Positions 53,935 to 61,403 of a stretch of 64,000 nt of DNA are shown piece after piece (the first letter of the stretch is position 1; every line of letters starts with the position of its first letter). The stretch covers positions 1-64,000 of the forward strand of contig CAZWAK010000002.1 in assembly GCA_964631865.1 (NCBI GenBank), given 5' to 3'. Origin of the DNA: JAFDVL01 sp964631865. Its GTDB lineage: Bacteria > Acidobacteriota > Blastocatellia > RBC074. The notes beneath the pieces are model-generated. The model saw only the letters and a program-made list of their open reading frames with translations. It did no database searches and had not been told where the DNA came from. Made by a program: the position numbers and the translations under genes.

Positions 53935-53948
53935 CGACCAATCGTACC

Positions 53949-53985
53949 AAGCAGCGTGGCGCACGAAGGTGCGACGCTGCTTTTT
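53949..53985. terminator. Bidirectional terminator hairpin between convergent genes
   Basis: AAGCAGCGT at 53949 pairs with ACGCTGCTT, with an inner GCGCAC/GTGCG stem, then five T. It lies 15 bp after the response-regulator stop and faces the convergent gene ending at 54009. Confidence 0.75.
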
Positions 53986-54008
53986 CTATTTTGCGAACCA
54001 ACGCTTTG

Positions 54009-54782
54009 TCAGCGATTGGAACGCGAAACATCGGCGTGGCTTTGTTTGAGTCGCTCCAAGCGCGTGCGGGCTTCGGCGGCTTCCTGACTGCGCGGATAGC
54101 TCTTCAAAATTTCACGATACGCGCTCCCATCGTAAATCAACCGCTCGCTCGCCTCGTCGTAATCGAACGTGACGCCAAGCTTGTTGTACCGATCCAGTCC
54201 CACGTAATTCAGCATGTAAGCACGCTCGCTCAACTGCTTGTCCAATGCTTCATCCGGCTCGCCCACCCGTCTGTGTGCTTCACGCGAGAGCTTCGTGGCG
54301 ACTTGCTCAGCCGTTTGGCCGAGCAATAACAACGCGCGCGGAGCCAGGTCTTTGCCGCGATATTGCACGGCATACAAGCGCGCCAACCGCACGCGACCAA
54401 ACTCGTCTTGCGTATCTTCAATCAAACTCATCAAGCGCGCGGCGTCCTGTCCTTGCTGTGGGCGCGCGAGCGCCTCGGCAATAATCCAGCCGCGCACATT
54501 GCGCGAAATCGCAACGGGATAAAACAGCGGGCCGTCGTTCATACTGCGGGGCGCTCCGATGATGCCGACTTCCCGATCCCGATGGAGCCGGGCAATCAGT
54601 TGCGCTTTGACATCGGGTTGCGTGCGCAAGGCCGACAAGCGTTCGTCGTACACAATCGCGCGCTGGCCAGGGAGGATTTGTTTGCGTTTTTTGAGCGGGA
54701 ACGTCTGGGCTGAGGCAGAGGTGAAAACTACGGTGACAAAAACAACTATGGCGCAGAGCGCCGCCAATTTCGGGCGTTTCAT
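54009..54782 (-). CDS. Secreted protein of unknown function with SH3-like N-terminal region
   Basis: 257 residues: signal peptide (ending in S-A-S-A-Q), a segment that looks like an SH3b fold (AIVYDERLSALRTQPD, REVGIIGAPRSM, RGWIIAEAL), then a TPR-like helical part with S-Y-P-R-S-Q-E-A-A-E-A near the end. The combination suggests an envelope binding protein. No family name is recognised. The only terminator between it and recU is the hairpin at 54848. Confidence 0.6.
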   Translation of the reverse strand: MKRPKLAALCAIVVFVTVVFTSASAQTFPLKKRKQILPGQRAIVYDERLSALRTQPDVKAQLIARLHRDREVGIIGAPRSMNDGPLFYPVAISRNVRGWIIAEALARPQQGQDAARLMSLIEDTQDEFGRVRLARLYAVQYRGKDLAPRALLLLGQTAEQVATKLSREAHRRVGEPDEALDKQLSERAYMLNYVGLDRYNKLGVTFDYDEASERLIYDGSAYREILKSYPRSQEAAEARTRLERLKQSHADVSRSNR

Positions 54783-54847
54783 TTGGTGATAAACCTCGCT
54801 TTCTCGGATAAAAGTTGTCGTGTTTTTTCTGTACGCCTATAAAGATG

Positions 54848-54899
54848 AAAAATGCGGCGCAGTGTGAAATAAAATTTTTCGAGCACTGCATTTTTTTTT
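54848..54899. terminator. Terminator-like hairpin downstream of recU
   Basis: GCAGTG (54859-54864) and CACTGC (54884-54889) pair, and nine T follow on the plus strand. For the leftward recU transcript the hairpin is followed by a shorter ATTTTTC run. It could work in either direction. Confidence 0.4.
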
Positions 54900-54951
54900 C
54901 GGAAGCACCGAAGCGAAGTGAGGTTTACAGGCAAGAATCGGGGCTGCGGAT

Positions 54952-55659
54952 TTATGCTGCGGACGCTTTTTTCCCAGCCTTCCGCGTCACGGCAGTCGGC
55001 AATTGGAATCGCGCATAATCGCGCGCGTACCGCTGTTCCTGCGCAGCAATTGCCAGCAGGTAATCAAAGATCAAAAACCCTTTGCCAGGCGGCGCGGGCG
55101 TCAAGTGGTCGAGGAAAAATTGATGCGGAATACTTTTGCGCGTGGCCGAATCGCGCCAAGCGACTACCATCTGAATCGGCAAAAAATAGACTTCCTGATG
55201 CGCGTTGAATTCCACCAAAAACCCCGCGACTGCGCCGACGCTCGCCGCGCGTTCCAAGAACTCAATCTGATGCGCGTGGAGGTTGTCAAAGTCCAGCACC
55301 TCGCGCCGCGTCGTTTTGGCGTCGTAAAAAATCGCGCGCCCGTCCGGCGCAATCGCCCCGCCGTAATCCGGCTCGGCTTTGGATTCAGGGATGAATTTGC
55401 GCCAATCTTTCGCTTTGTTCTCTTTGACGATGCTTTTGAGACTGGAGGAGGAAAGGCGGGCTTGTGTGCCTGCGGCAGAAAGGTTGATGGCCGGAAGCGC
55501 CAAGCCGCGTCGTGCTTCGCCGCGTTCGATCAGGTATTTGCCAGGAATCGCTTTGCGCGTGATGCAGGCGCGACCGAGTTTTTCGTAAGCTTCGTTGGTG
55601 CGATTGATCGCGTCTTGAAAACCGCTGCCTGTTTCGGCTCCGCGCCGTTTGATGGTCAT
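54952..55659 (-). CDS. recU: RecU-like Holliday junction resolvase
   Basis: 235 residues of the RecU nuclease family: E-P-D-Y-G-G-A-I (metal-binding Asp), F-Y-D-A-K-T-T-R-R-E (the E/D-x-K site), and H-Q-I-E-F-L-E-R-A-A-S-V-G-A-V-A-G-F-L-V-E-F. It cleaves four-way junctions in recombination. RecU is typical of Firmicutes and phages, so its presence here is notable; no RuvC is visible to compare. The gene is downstream of yebC on the same strand with a heptamer dyad array between them. Confidence 0.78.
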   Translation of the reverse strand: MTIKRRGAETGSGFQDAINRTNEAYEKLGRACITRKAIPGKYLIERGEARRGLALPAINLSAAGTQARLSSSSLKSIVKENKAKDWRKFIPESKAEPDYGGAIAPDGRAIFYDAKTTRREVLDFDNLHAHQIEFLERAASVGAVAGFLVEFNAHQEVYFLPIQMVVAWRDSATRKSIPHQFFLDHLTPAPPGKGFLIFDYLLAIAAQEQRYARDYARFQLPTAVTRKAGKKASAA

Positions 55660-55661
55660 AA

Positions 55662-55745
55662 GTTTCGAGTTTCGGGGTTCGGGGTTCGAGTTATGAGGTT
55701 CGCGCTACTCCTCGCAACGCAGAACTCGAAACGCAGAACTCGAAA
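55662..55745. repeat. Period-7 dyad array of twelve heptamers between yebC and recU
   Basis: Twelve heptamers in register. The first six are GGTTCGA/GTTTCGG type and the last five are the inverse (CTCGAAA/CGCAGAA), with GCTACTC at the centre. The 84 bp fold into one hairpin. It fills the whole spacer between the recU ATG and the yebC stop. Confidence 0.8.
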
Positions 55746-55750
55746 CCGTT

Positions 55751-56500
55751 CTATCCAGCCTGCTCCATCGTCGCGTCATCAATATCGAAGTTCGCAAAGA
55801 CCTTCTGCACATCGTCGTGATCGTCAAGCGCTTCGTACAATTTCAGCATTTGCTGTGCATCTTTGCCTTCGAGCTTGATGTAGTTTTGCGGAACCATCGA
55901 AAGCTCCGCCTGTAGCGGTTCGAGTCCTGCGCCTTTGACGGCTTCGAGCACCCCATCGAAATCTTCAGGGGCGGTCAGGATGTGATAGCTGTCGGCATCG
56001 GTTTGCATGTCTTCCGCGCCTGCATTGAGCGCGATTTCCATGACGTCGTCTTCGTCTTTTGCGTTTCGATCAACCAGGATCGAGCCTTTGCGATGGAACA
56101 TCCACGCCACCGAATTCGATTCGCCCAAATTGCCGCCGTTTTTGGAAAACAGGTGGCGGATTTCGGCGACCGTGCGATTGCGGTTGTCCGTCATGGTTTC
56201 GAGGATCACGGCGACGCCCGCCGGGCCGTATCCTTCATACGTGATTTCTTCGTAACTCACGCCTTCCAATTCGCCCGTGCCGCGCTTGATTGCCTTGTCA
56301 ATCGTATCGTTCGGCATGTTGTTGGCTTTGGCATCAGTGACCGCTTTGCGCAAACGCGCATTCAGGTTGATGTCGCCGCTGCTGCCTGTTCGCGCAGCTA
56401 CGGTAATTTCTTTAATCAGCCGCGTAAAAATCTTCCCGCGCTTGGCATCGAGCGCGCCTTTTTTGTGCTTAATGGTATGCCATTTTGAGTGCCCGGACAT
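55751..56500 (-). CDS. yebC: YebC/PmpR-family protein (TACO1 family)
   Basis: 249 residues from the ATG at 56500 (GAGG upstream; the frame is open for 18 more codons). It begins M-S-G-H-S-K-W-H-T-I-K-H-K-K and has G-P-A-G-V-A-V-I-L-E-T-M-T-D-N-R-N-R-T and N-L-G-E-S-N-S-V-A-W-M-F. The family was first described as transcription regulators and more recently as ribosome factors easing translation of proline stretches. The gene often lies next to ruvC; here its downstream neighbour is a RecU resolvase, a functional parallel. Confidence 0.94.
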   Translation of the reverse strand: MSGHSKWHTIKHKKGALDAKRGKIFTRLIKEITVAARTGSSGDINLNARLRKAVTDAKANNMPNDTIDKAIKRGTGELEGVSYEEITYEGYGPAGVAVILETMTDNRNRTVAEIRHLFSKNGGNLGESNSVAWMFHRKGSILVDRNAKDEDDVMEIALNAGAEDMQTDADSYHILTAPEDFDGVLEAVKGAGLEPLQAELSMVPQNYIKLEGKDAQQMLKLYEALDDHDDVQKVFANFDIDDATMEQAG

Positions 56501-56545
56501 ATCTGACCTCGGTGATAAAAATTGGGTTGAGAGGAGTAAGCCCGT

Positions 56546-56574
56546 ACTATACACGACGTTTCGCTGGTTGTCAG
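56546..56574 (-). promoter_or_regulatory. Probable promoter of yebC-recU
   Basis: Reverse-strand CTGACA (56574-56569) and TATAGT (56551-56546) with a 17-bp spacer, 46 bp upstream of the yebC ATG. Confidence 0.55.
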
Positions 56575-56584
56575 TCGGCGGCTT

Positions 56585-57754
56585 CTACTTATATTCAATC
56601 AAATGGCGCGTGACCAAATCGTAATACGAATTGTAGCCGCCCACGGCTGGTTCCATATCTTTGATGACGCTCGCAATCGTTTGAATCAACTGCACACTGA
56701 AGTGGTTTTCAATCGTCAGCGGATGTTGATAGGCGTAGTAGGCATAGTTGAAGTAGCTGCGGATAATGACGCTCTTGTCGTTAATGGGCAGACTCTTCAA
56801 ATTCTGCACAAATCGCTCGAAGCTGCCGCTTTGTCGCCACAAATAAAACTCGACGTTCGAGACATAAAAGGCTGATATCTTCTCGCCGGTTTCCTGCAAA
56901 TACTTGCCGATAGCTTTCACCGCGTGTTCGCCGGACAAATCGCCCGTGACCGGAATAATCAGGTTTTGCTCCTGCATTTTTTTCAGGAACTGATAGCTGT
57001 CTTCCGTCGCCAGATAATTGCGTTGCTGATTGTTGAGATCGGTTTCGAGCAGGATGCTGCGATAGCTGGGGAAATAGCGATTCGACGGCATCGGGCGATC
57101 TCGAATCACGTAGCGCACTTCCATGCCCGATTGATAAAACGCTTGATAAATTCGCTGAATAGCTTCGTGGTCACGATCCGAAAGATTGAAGCCAAACTTA
57201 TTGATTTGCAGTTTGATGTCAGCGCGGTATTTTTCGTACAGCTTGGCATCCGAGGGCGTGCGGTCAACGTATTCGATCAACTCTTTCAGCGAGCGTTTGT
57301 TCCAATCCTTCAAGTGCGCAGGCACAGGCTTCCCGAACATCAGCGCGAGATATTCGGCGCGATTGCGCGACATCATAAAGAGGGATTTGAAGAGCAGATG
57401 ATGCAACAAACAATCACGACGAATGTCAATCATAAACGCCTTGCTCGGCTTGATCGCTGCGATATAAGTAAAGCTCTGATCCGGCCCGACGCCCACATAA
57501 ACGCCGCCCGTGATGCCCATCTCGTGCAGCTTGGGAATGACGTGCTGATAGGAGAGTTCGTTCGAGACCAGATTGTCCGACCCGAAATATCCGCCCGGCT
57601 CGGAAATCTTCTGGCTCAATTGCGCGATGTTGATGCGAGTGGATTGCGCGTCCAGCGCAAACTCGGAGCGCTGGACAGGAAACCCCACGAGCAATTGTGT
57701 GGTCAATAAAATAGCGATCAACTTTCCGATGAGAATTTGTTTTGGCCGAATCAT
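56585..57754 (-). CDS. Conserved secreted protein, methyltransferase-fold-like (LIC_10091-type)
   Basis: 389 residues: signal peptide (about 1-25), then G-G-Y-F-G-S-D-N-L-V-S-N-E and V-Y-V-G-V-G-P-D-Q-S-F-T-Y-I, followed by A-F-M-I-D-I-R-R-D. The glycine-rich loop and following acidic strand look like the SAM-binding motifs I and II of class I methyltransferases, yet the protein is exported, where SAM is not expected. Related sequences are known from Leptospira and acidobacteria without assigned function. GGAGAT before the ATG. Function unknown. Confidence 0.65.
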   Translation of the reverse strand: MIRPKQILIGKLIAILLTTQLLVGFPVQRSEFALDAQSTRINIAQLSQKISEPGGYFGSDNLVSNELSYQHVIPKLHEMGITGGVYVGVGPDQSFTYIAAIKPSKAFMIDIRRDCLLHHLLFKSLFMMSRNRAEYLALMFGKPVPAHLKDWNKRSLKELIEYVDRTPSDAKLYEKYRADIKLQINKFGFNLSDRDHEAIQRIYQAFYQSGMEVRYVIRDRPMPSNRYFPSYRSILLETDLNNQQRNYLATEDSYQFLKKMQEQNLIIPVTGDLSGEHAVKAIGKYLQETGEKISAFYVSNVEFYLWRQSGSFERFVQNLKSLPINDKSVIIRSYFNYAYYAYQHPLTIENHFSVQLIQTIASVIKDMEPAVGGYNSYYDLVTRHLIEYK

Positions 57755-57830
57755 TGAACTGATCTCCTCTCAGGCAAACACTGGCGAATTCCTCTCAGAC
57801 CGGGCGACGGGTCAAGTAGGCGACAGCGCA

Positions 57831-57859
57831 ATTATCTTCCACGATAGAGGCTGGCGCAA
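57831..57859 (-). promoter_or_regulatory. Possible promoter of the secreted methyltransferase-like gene
   Basis: Reverse-strand TTGCGC (57859-57854) and GATAAT (57836-57831) with a 17-bp spacer, 77 bp upstream of the ATG. Confidence 0.4.
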
Positions 57860-57928
57860 CAATTAAGGTGTGGTACACTGCACAAGTTTTGCGCCCCACC
57901 TTGAATTATCTTTCGTGAGGCCGCTGCC

Positions 57929-58306
57929 ATGCATAATTACGACGCTATCTACCCTACCCCAACCGACCCCGCCCCCATTTCCGTTGATGACCGCCGTCAA
58001 TATGTGGCGCGGATTCCGGTCGAAATTGATTTACATATTACCACTGCCGAAAAAAAAGGAATGGCGCGCAGCATTGACGTCAGCGTCACAGGATTGTTGG
58101 TGCAAACGCTGCTTGAACTGCAATGGCAAGAGCGCGTCATCGTAACGATCTTGCACCCGGAAGAAGATACGCACGCCTGCGCGATGGTCACGCGCGTGGC
58201 CGAACTTGACGATCCTGCCACCGGCAATAAATATGGCTTACAGATTCTGTCGGACGATGCCTCGCTCTGGCAAGGCGTGTTGCGACGTCTGATTTTATCG
58301 GCCTAA
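57929..58306 (+). CDS. PilZ-domain protein
   Basis: 125 residues, essentially a single PilZ domain. The c-di-GMP motif is partly altered: R-R-Q-Y-V-A-R (spacing one longer than the canonical R-x-x-x-R) and an exact D-V-S-V-T-G (D-x-S-x-x-G). It may bind c-di-GMP and regulate a partner by contact. It lies 49 bp upstream of the GT9-like gene on the same strand, which could be that partner. Confidence 0.75.
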   Translation: MHNYDAIYPTPTDPAPISVDDRRQYVARIPVEIDLHITTAEKKGMARSIDVSVTGLLVQTLLELQWQERVIVTILHPEEDTHACAMVTRVAELDDPATGNKYGLQILSDDASLWQGVLRRLILSA

Positions 58307-58355
58307 TCCCGCGCACAATCCTTCGGGCGAATGAAAAATGGTATAGTCATTTCCG

Positions 58356-59885
58356 ATGCAAGCCCGATTTCTCAAACAGCAGGCGCAACGCTGTCTCCTC
58401 GAATATCGCACTCAGGCTGCGACGCTCTCCACGCCAGACGTCGCGTCTTTAGCCAACCAGGCGGTTTCTCTCTTTTTTACGTTTTATCAAAGCACCGCTT
58501 CGCCTTTGCGGGAAACCATTGAACTCCTGTGTGAAATCAACGCGGCTCGCAATCCAGACCACGCCGCCCTCGGGTTGGCAGCCTTGTTTCCCAATCTCAT
58601 CGAAAAACTCAACGACGCTTTTCTGCCGTCCTACAGCCAACTCTATGATCGCGTCTTTGCCCAGGTAATCTCGTTTTTTCGTCAATTGCCCGAAGCCCGA
58701 CAAATTGACGCGGCACTGCACCGCTTTGGCCTGCCGAACGAAGCTGCACTTCTGCGACGCAAGCGAACCCTGGATCGCCACAAAAACCATCTCCTGGCTT
58801 CGCGCCCACTCAAGAAAATTCTCTTTCTGTCGCGCGTCACGATTGGAGCCGACGTCGCGGTGACAAGCGTGATGATGGCGCATCTCCGAACACGATTTCC
58901 GGCAGCCGAATTGGTCTTGCTCGGTTCCTCGAAACTGCATCAATTGTACGGCGGCGAAGCCGGAATTCGTGTCTGCCCGATTGATTACGGACGCGGCAGC
59001 AATCTGCTTTCCCGTTTGGAAACCTGGCTTCAAGTCCTGGATGCGATTCAAGCCGAAGCGGCTGGGCTTGCTCCCGAAGAATTTTGCGTCATTGATCCTG
59101 ATTCGAGGCTCACACAACTCGGTCTGTTGCCTGTTTTGTCCAGACCAGCCGCTGAAAAAAGCTACTATCTCTTTGCAAGCAGAAGCTTTACGCATCCTCA
59201 AGCGAAGAAACTCGGTCAACTCGCCTCGCACTGGATGAACGAACTTGGCGGCACGAGCGAGGTGTCGTTCCCTTTTGTTGCACTGCCCGCTGATCAAGCC
59301 ACGCTTGGGCAACAGGTACTTCAGGCGCTTCAAGCCGCCGACCATCGTCCTATCATCTGCCTGAGTTTTGGCGTCGGCGGAAATGCGGTCAAACGGGTTT
59401 CCGAACAATTTGAAGCAGAGTTAGTCGCCGCCCTCGCTCAAAAAGCGCGACTCATCATTGACTGTGGAGCGACACGCGAAGAAGACCAGCAGGTACAGCA
59501 ACTTCTCACTGTTCTCTCCGCCCAGCAGAAAACCGTTCTCTCAATTAACGACCCGGACATTGTGTCTCGTATTCCTGTCGTTCGCCCCGATATTCTCACC
59601 TGGTGCGGGAGTTTGGGAACGTTCGCCTCGCTCATTGCTGGAAGCAATTTATACATCGGCTACGATTCGGCGGGACAACACATTGCGGCAGCTTTATCGG
59701 TTCCCACCTTAACTATTTTCGTCAATTCCGGTTCTCACCACTTTCCAGATCGCTGGCAACCGCACGGGGCGGGGCGAATAAAAACCATTCATCTCCCCCC
59801 GTCTCATTCTGCTGAGAATCCTGCTTTGCCGCGCGATTTGTTGGCTCAAGTGTTGAAGGCTCAGGAGGAACTTCTTCTGACCTGA
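58356..59885 (+). CDS. Glycosyltransferase family 9-like protein (heptosyltransferase fold)
   Basis: 509 residues. The C-terminal half has GT-B features of the family: L-F-L-S-R-V-T-I-G-A-D-V-A near 165, I-I-C-L-S-F-G-V-G-G-N near 335, and the acceptor-site region G-S-L-G-T-F-A-S-L-I-A-G-S-N-L-Y-I-G-Y-D-S-A-G-Q-H near 430. The first 150 residues are an extra helical domain with no recognised motif. A role in adding sugars to lipopolysaccharide or another envelope polymer is likely; donor and acceptor are unknown. No strong ribosome-binding site; the ATG is 49 bp after the PilZ stop. Confidence 0.75.
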   Translation: MQARFLKQQAQRCLLEYRTQAATLSTPDVASLANQAVSLFFTFYQSTASPLRETIELLCEINAARNPDHAALGLAALFPNLIEKLNDAFLPSYSQLYDRVFAQVISFFRQLPEARQIDAALHRFGLPNEAALLRRKRTLDRHKNHLLASRPLKKILFLSRVTIGADVAVTSVMMAHLRTRFPAAELVLLGSSKLHQLYGGEAGIRVCPIDYGRGSNLLSRLETWLQVLDAIQAEAAGLAPEEFCVIDPDSRLTQLGLLPVLSRPAAEKSYYLFASRSFTHPQAKKLGQLASHWMNELGGTSEVSFPFVALPADQATLGQQVLQALQAADHRPIICLSFGVGGNAVKRVSEQFEAELVAALAQKARLIIDCGATREEDQQVQQLLTVLSAQQKTVLSINDPDIVSRIPVVRPDILTWCGSLGTFASLIAGSNLYIGYDSAGQHIAAALSVPTLTIFVNSGSHHFPDRWQPHGAGRIKTIHLPPSHSAENPALPRDLLAQVLKAQEELLLT

Positions 59886-59891
59886 ACTGGC

Positions 59892-59935
59892 TGTGGAAAA
59901 GCCTGTGGAAAACGATGTGGAAAAGCTGTGGATTC
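59892..59935. other. Cluster of four DnaA-box-like repeats (TGTGGAAAA)
   Basis: TGTGGAAAA at 59892, 59904 and 59916 and TGTGGATTC at 59927, spaced 12, 12 and 11 bp. Each of the first three differs from the DnaA consensus TGTGGATAA at one base. The cluster follows a GT9 stop codon, in an AT-rich stretch, 2.3 kb from parS and the parAB-rsmG-mnmG block that is usually near oriC. Candidate only. Confidence 0.35.
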
Positions 59936-59957
59936 TTTCTTTCGGCTAGCAATAAAC

Positions 59958-59988
59958 CAAAAGGCGGCAATAACTTACCGCCTTTTTG
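59958..59988. terminator. Bidirectional terminator between the GT9-like and bactofilin genes
   Basis: AAAGGCGG pairs with CCGCCTTT around a 10-nt loop, with T5 on one side and A4 on the other, between convergent genes. Confidence 0.8.
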
Positions 59989-60022
59989 CTCATCTTATAA
60001 AATTGTAAACCGAGGCTGTTAA

Positions 60023-60433
60023 TTATTCTTCGGCAGGGCTGACACGAGATGGCGCTTCGCGCCCGCTCATGTGGCTTTTTCCATCAAAGACCGCACCATC
60101 TTCAATGATTAGTGCCTGCGTATAAACATCCCCGAAAATCTTGCCAGTGGGATGTATTTCTACTTTGTTCTTCGCTGTAACGGTGCCCTCAATCGTGCCA
60201 CTGACAGAGACAGTGGCAGCTTCTACCGATGCCTTCACATAGCCGCGTTCACCGACCAGCAAAGTTCCCGAATCAGAGGTAATTTTTCCGGTAATACTGC
60301 CATCCACGCGGAGCATATCGCTAAAGACCAATTCGCCTTTGATTTCTGTCCCCTCGCCCAAAAAGCCTCTGAGATCACTCACCGGGGCACTCGATGTAGT
60401 TACAGAAGAAGAAGATTTCCCGAATTTCATCAT
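60023..60433 (-). CDS. Bactofilin (polymer-forming cytoskeletal protein)
   Basis: 136 residues with the bactofilin beta-helix core (I-K-G-E-L-V-F-S-D-M-L-R-V-D-G-S-I-T-G-K-I, then G-T-I-E-G-T-V-T-A-K-N-K-V-E-I-H-P-T-G-K-I-F-G-D-V) and short polar ends. Bactofilins form nucleotide-free filaments; in Myxococcus they position ParABS, which is relevant as parB and parA are directly upstream on the same strand. AAGGAA before the ATG. Confidence 0.93.
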   Translation of the reverse strand: MMKFGKSSSSVTTSSAPVSDLRGFLGEGTEIKGELVFSDMLRVDGSITGKITSDSGTLLVGERGYVKASVEAATVSVSGTIEGTVTAKNKVEIHPTGKIFGDVYTQALIIEDGAVFDGKSHMSGREAPSRVSPAEE

Positions 60434-60497
60434 ATCTATATTCCTTTTCTTTGTTCAGGTTGTCGTGGTGAGTCCACAGGGCAAACGGGTCGTAATT

Positions 60498-61403
60498 TTA
60501 ATAATTATGCAGGTCGTCACCTGCCACTTCCGACAAAACCGGATCAGACTTCCTCATTAAAATGGAATAAATCCGGTCCAACTCTGCCGCCGAGCCAAAT
60601 TCAATGCTGATTTTACCGCCACTGGCTCCCATCAAAATTTTTACTTGTGTACCGAGAAACCGCTTGAGCTTCAATTCAGCGGCACGGATATTAGCATCAA
60701 TCCTGACCTGAGTCGAGCCATCGTGGCTTTTCGCTTTTTGCGCTTTTTGTTGGACAGCGCGCTCCGTTTCGCGGACAGAAAGCTTGCGCTCCACCACTTC
60801 TTGCGCCAGCCTGGCCTGCTCCTGTTGATCTTCTAACCCAAGCAAAGCCCTGGCGTGCCCCATCGAAAGGCGCTCTTCTTCCAGCATCGTCTGCACCGAT
60901 GCCGGCAATTTGAGCAAGCGCACATAATTAGCCACCGAAGAACGATCCTTGCCCACGCGCTTGGCCACCTCTTCCTGAGTCAGACCAAAGACTTCCATCA
61001 ATCGCTGATAGGCCGCCGCCTCCTCAATCGGATTCAATTCTTGTCGCTGAATATTTTCAATGAGCGCGAGTTCCAGGAGCTTTTCATCTTCCACCTCACG
61101 CACAATGGCGCTGACGCGCTGCAATCCGGCTCGTTGTACCGCTCTCCATCGCCGCTCCCCTGCCACAATTTGATAACGCCCGCCCTCTTTGCGGCGCAAT
61201 AAAATCGGCTGCACGAGGCCATTTTCTCGAATGGATTGCGACAATTCTTCCAGTTTGTCTTCGGAAAAAATGGTTCGGGGCTGTTCCGGGTTGGGATCAA
61301 TCAGATCAATGTCCACGTCCCGCAACTCTTCTTTGGCCTCCAGCTTCGCTCCCCCATCAGAAAGCAATGCACTGAGTCCTCTACCGAGCGCTCTTCTGGT
61401 CAT
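60498..61403 (-). CDS. parB: Chromosome-partitioning protein ParB
   Basis: 301 residues. N-terminal CTPase domain with N-P-x-Q-P-R, G-E-R-R-W-R-A (P-motif) and E-N-I-Q-R-Q-E-L-N-P-I-E-E-A-x-A-Y, a helix-turn-helix that reads parS (V-A-K-R-V-G-K-D-R-S-S-V-A-N-Y-V-R), and a C-terminal dimer domain. It binds parS, spreads as a CTP clamp, and stimulates ParA. GGAGGTGAT 7 bp before the ATG. It overlaps parA by 23 bp. Confidence 0.95.
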   Translation of the reverse strand: MTRRALGRGLSALLSDGGAKLEAKEELRDVDIDLIDPNPEQPRTIFSEDKLEELSQSIRENGLVQPILLRRKEGGRYQIVAGERRWRAVQRAGLQRVSAIVREVEDEKLLELALIENIQRQELNPIEEAAAYQRLMEVFGLTQEEVAKRVGKDRSSVANYVRLLKLPASVQTMLEEERLSMGHARALLGLEDQQEQARLAQEVVERKLSVRETERAVQQKAQKAKSHDGSTQVRIDANIRAAELKLKRFLGTQVKILMGASGGKISIEFGSAAELDRIYSILMRKSDPVLSEVAGDDLHNY

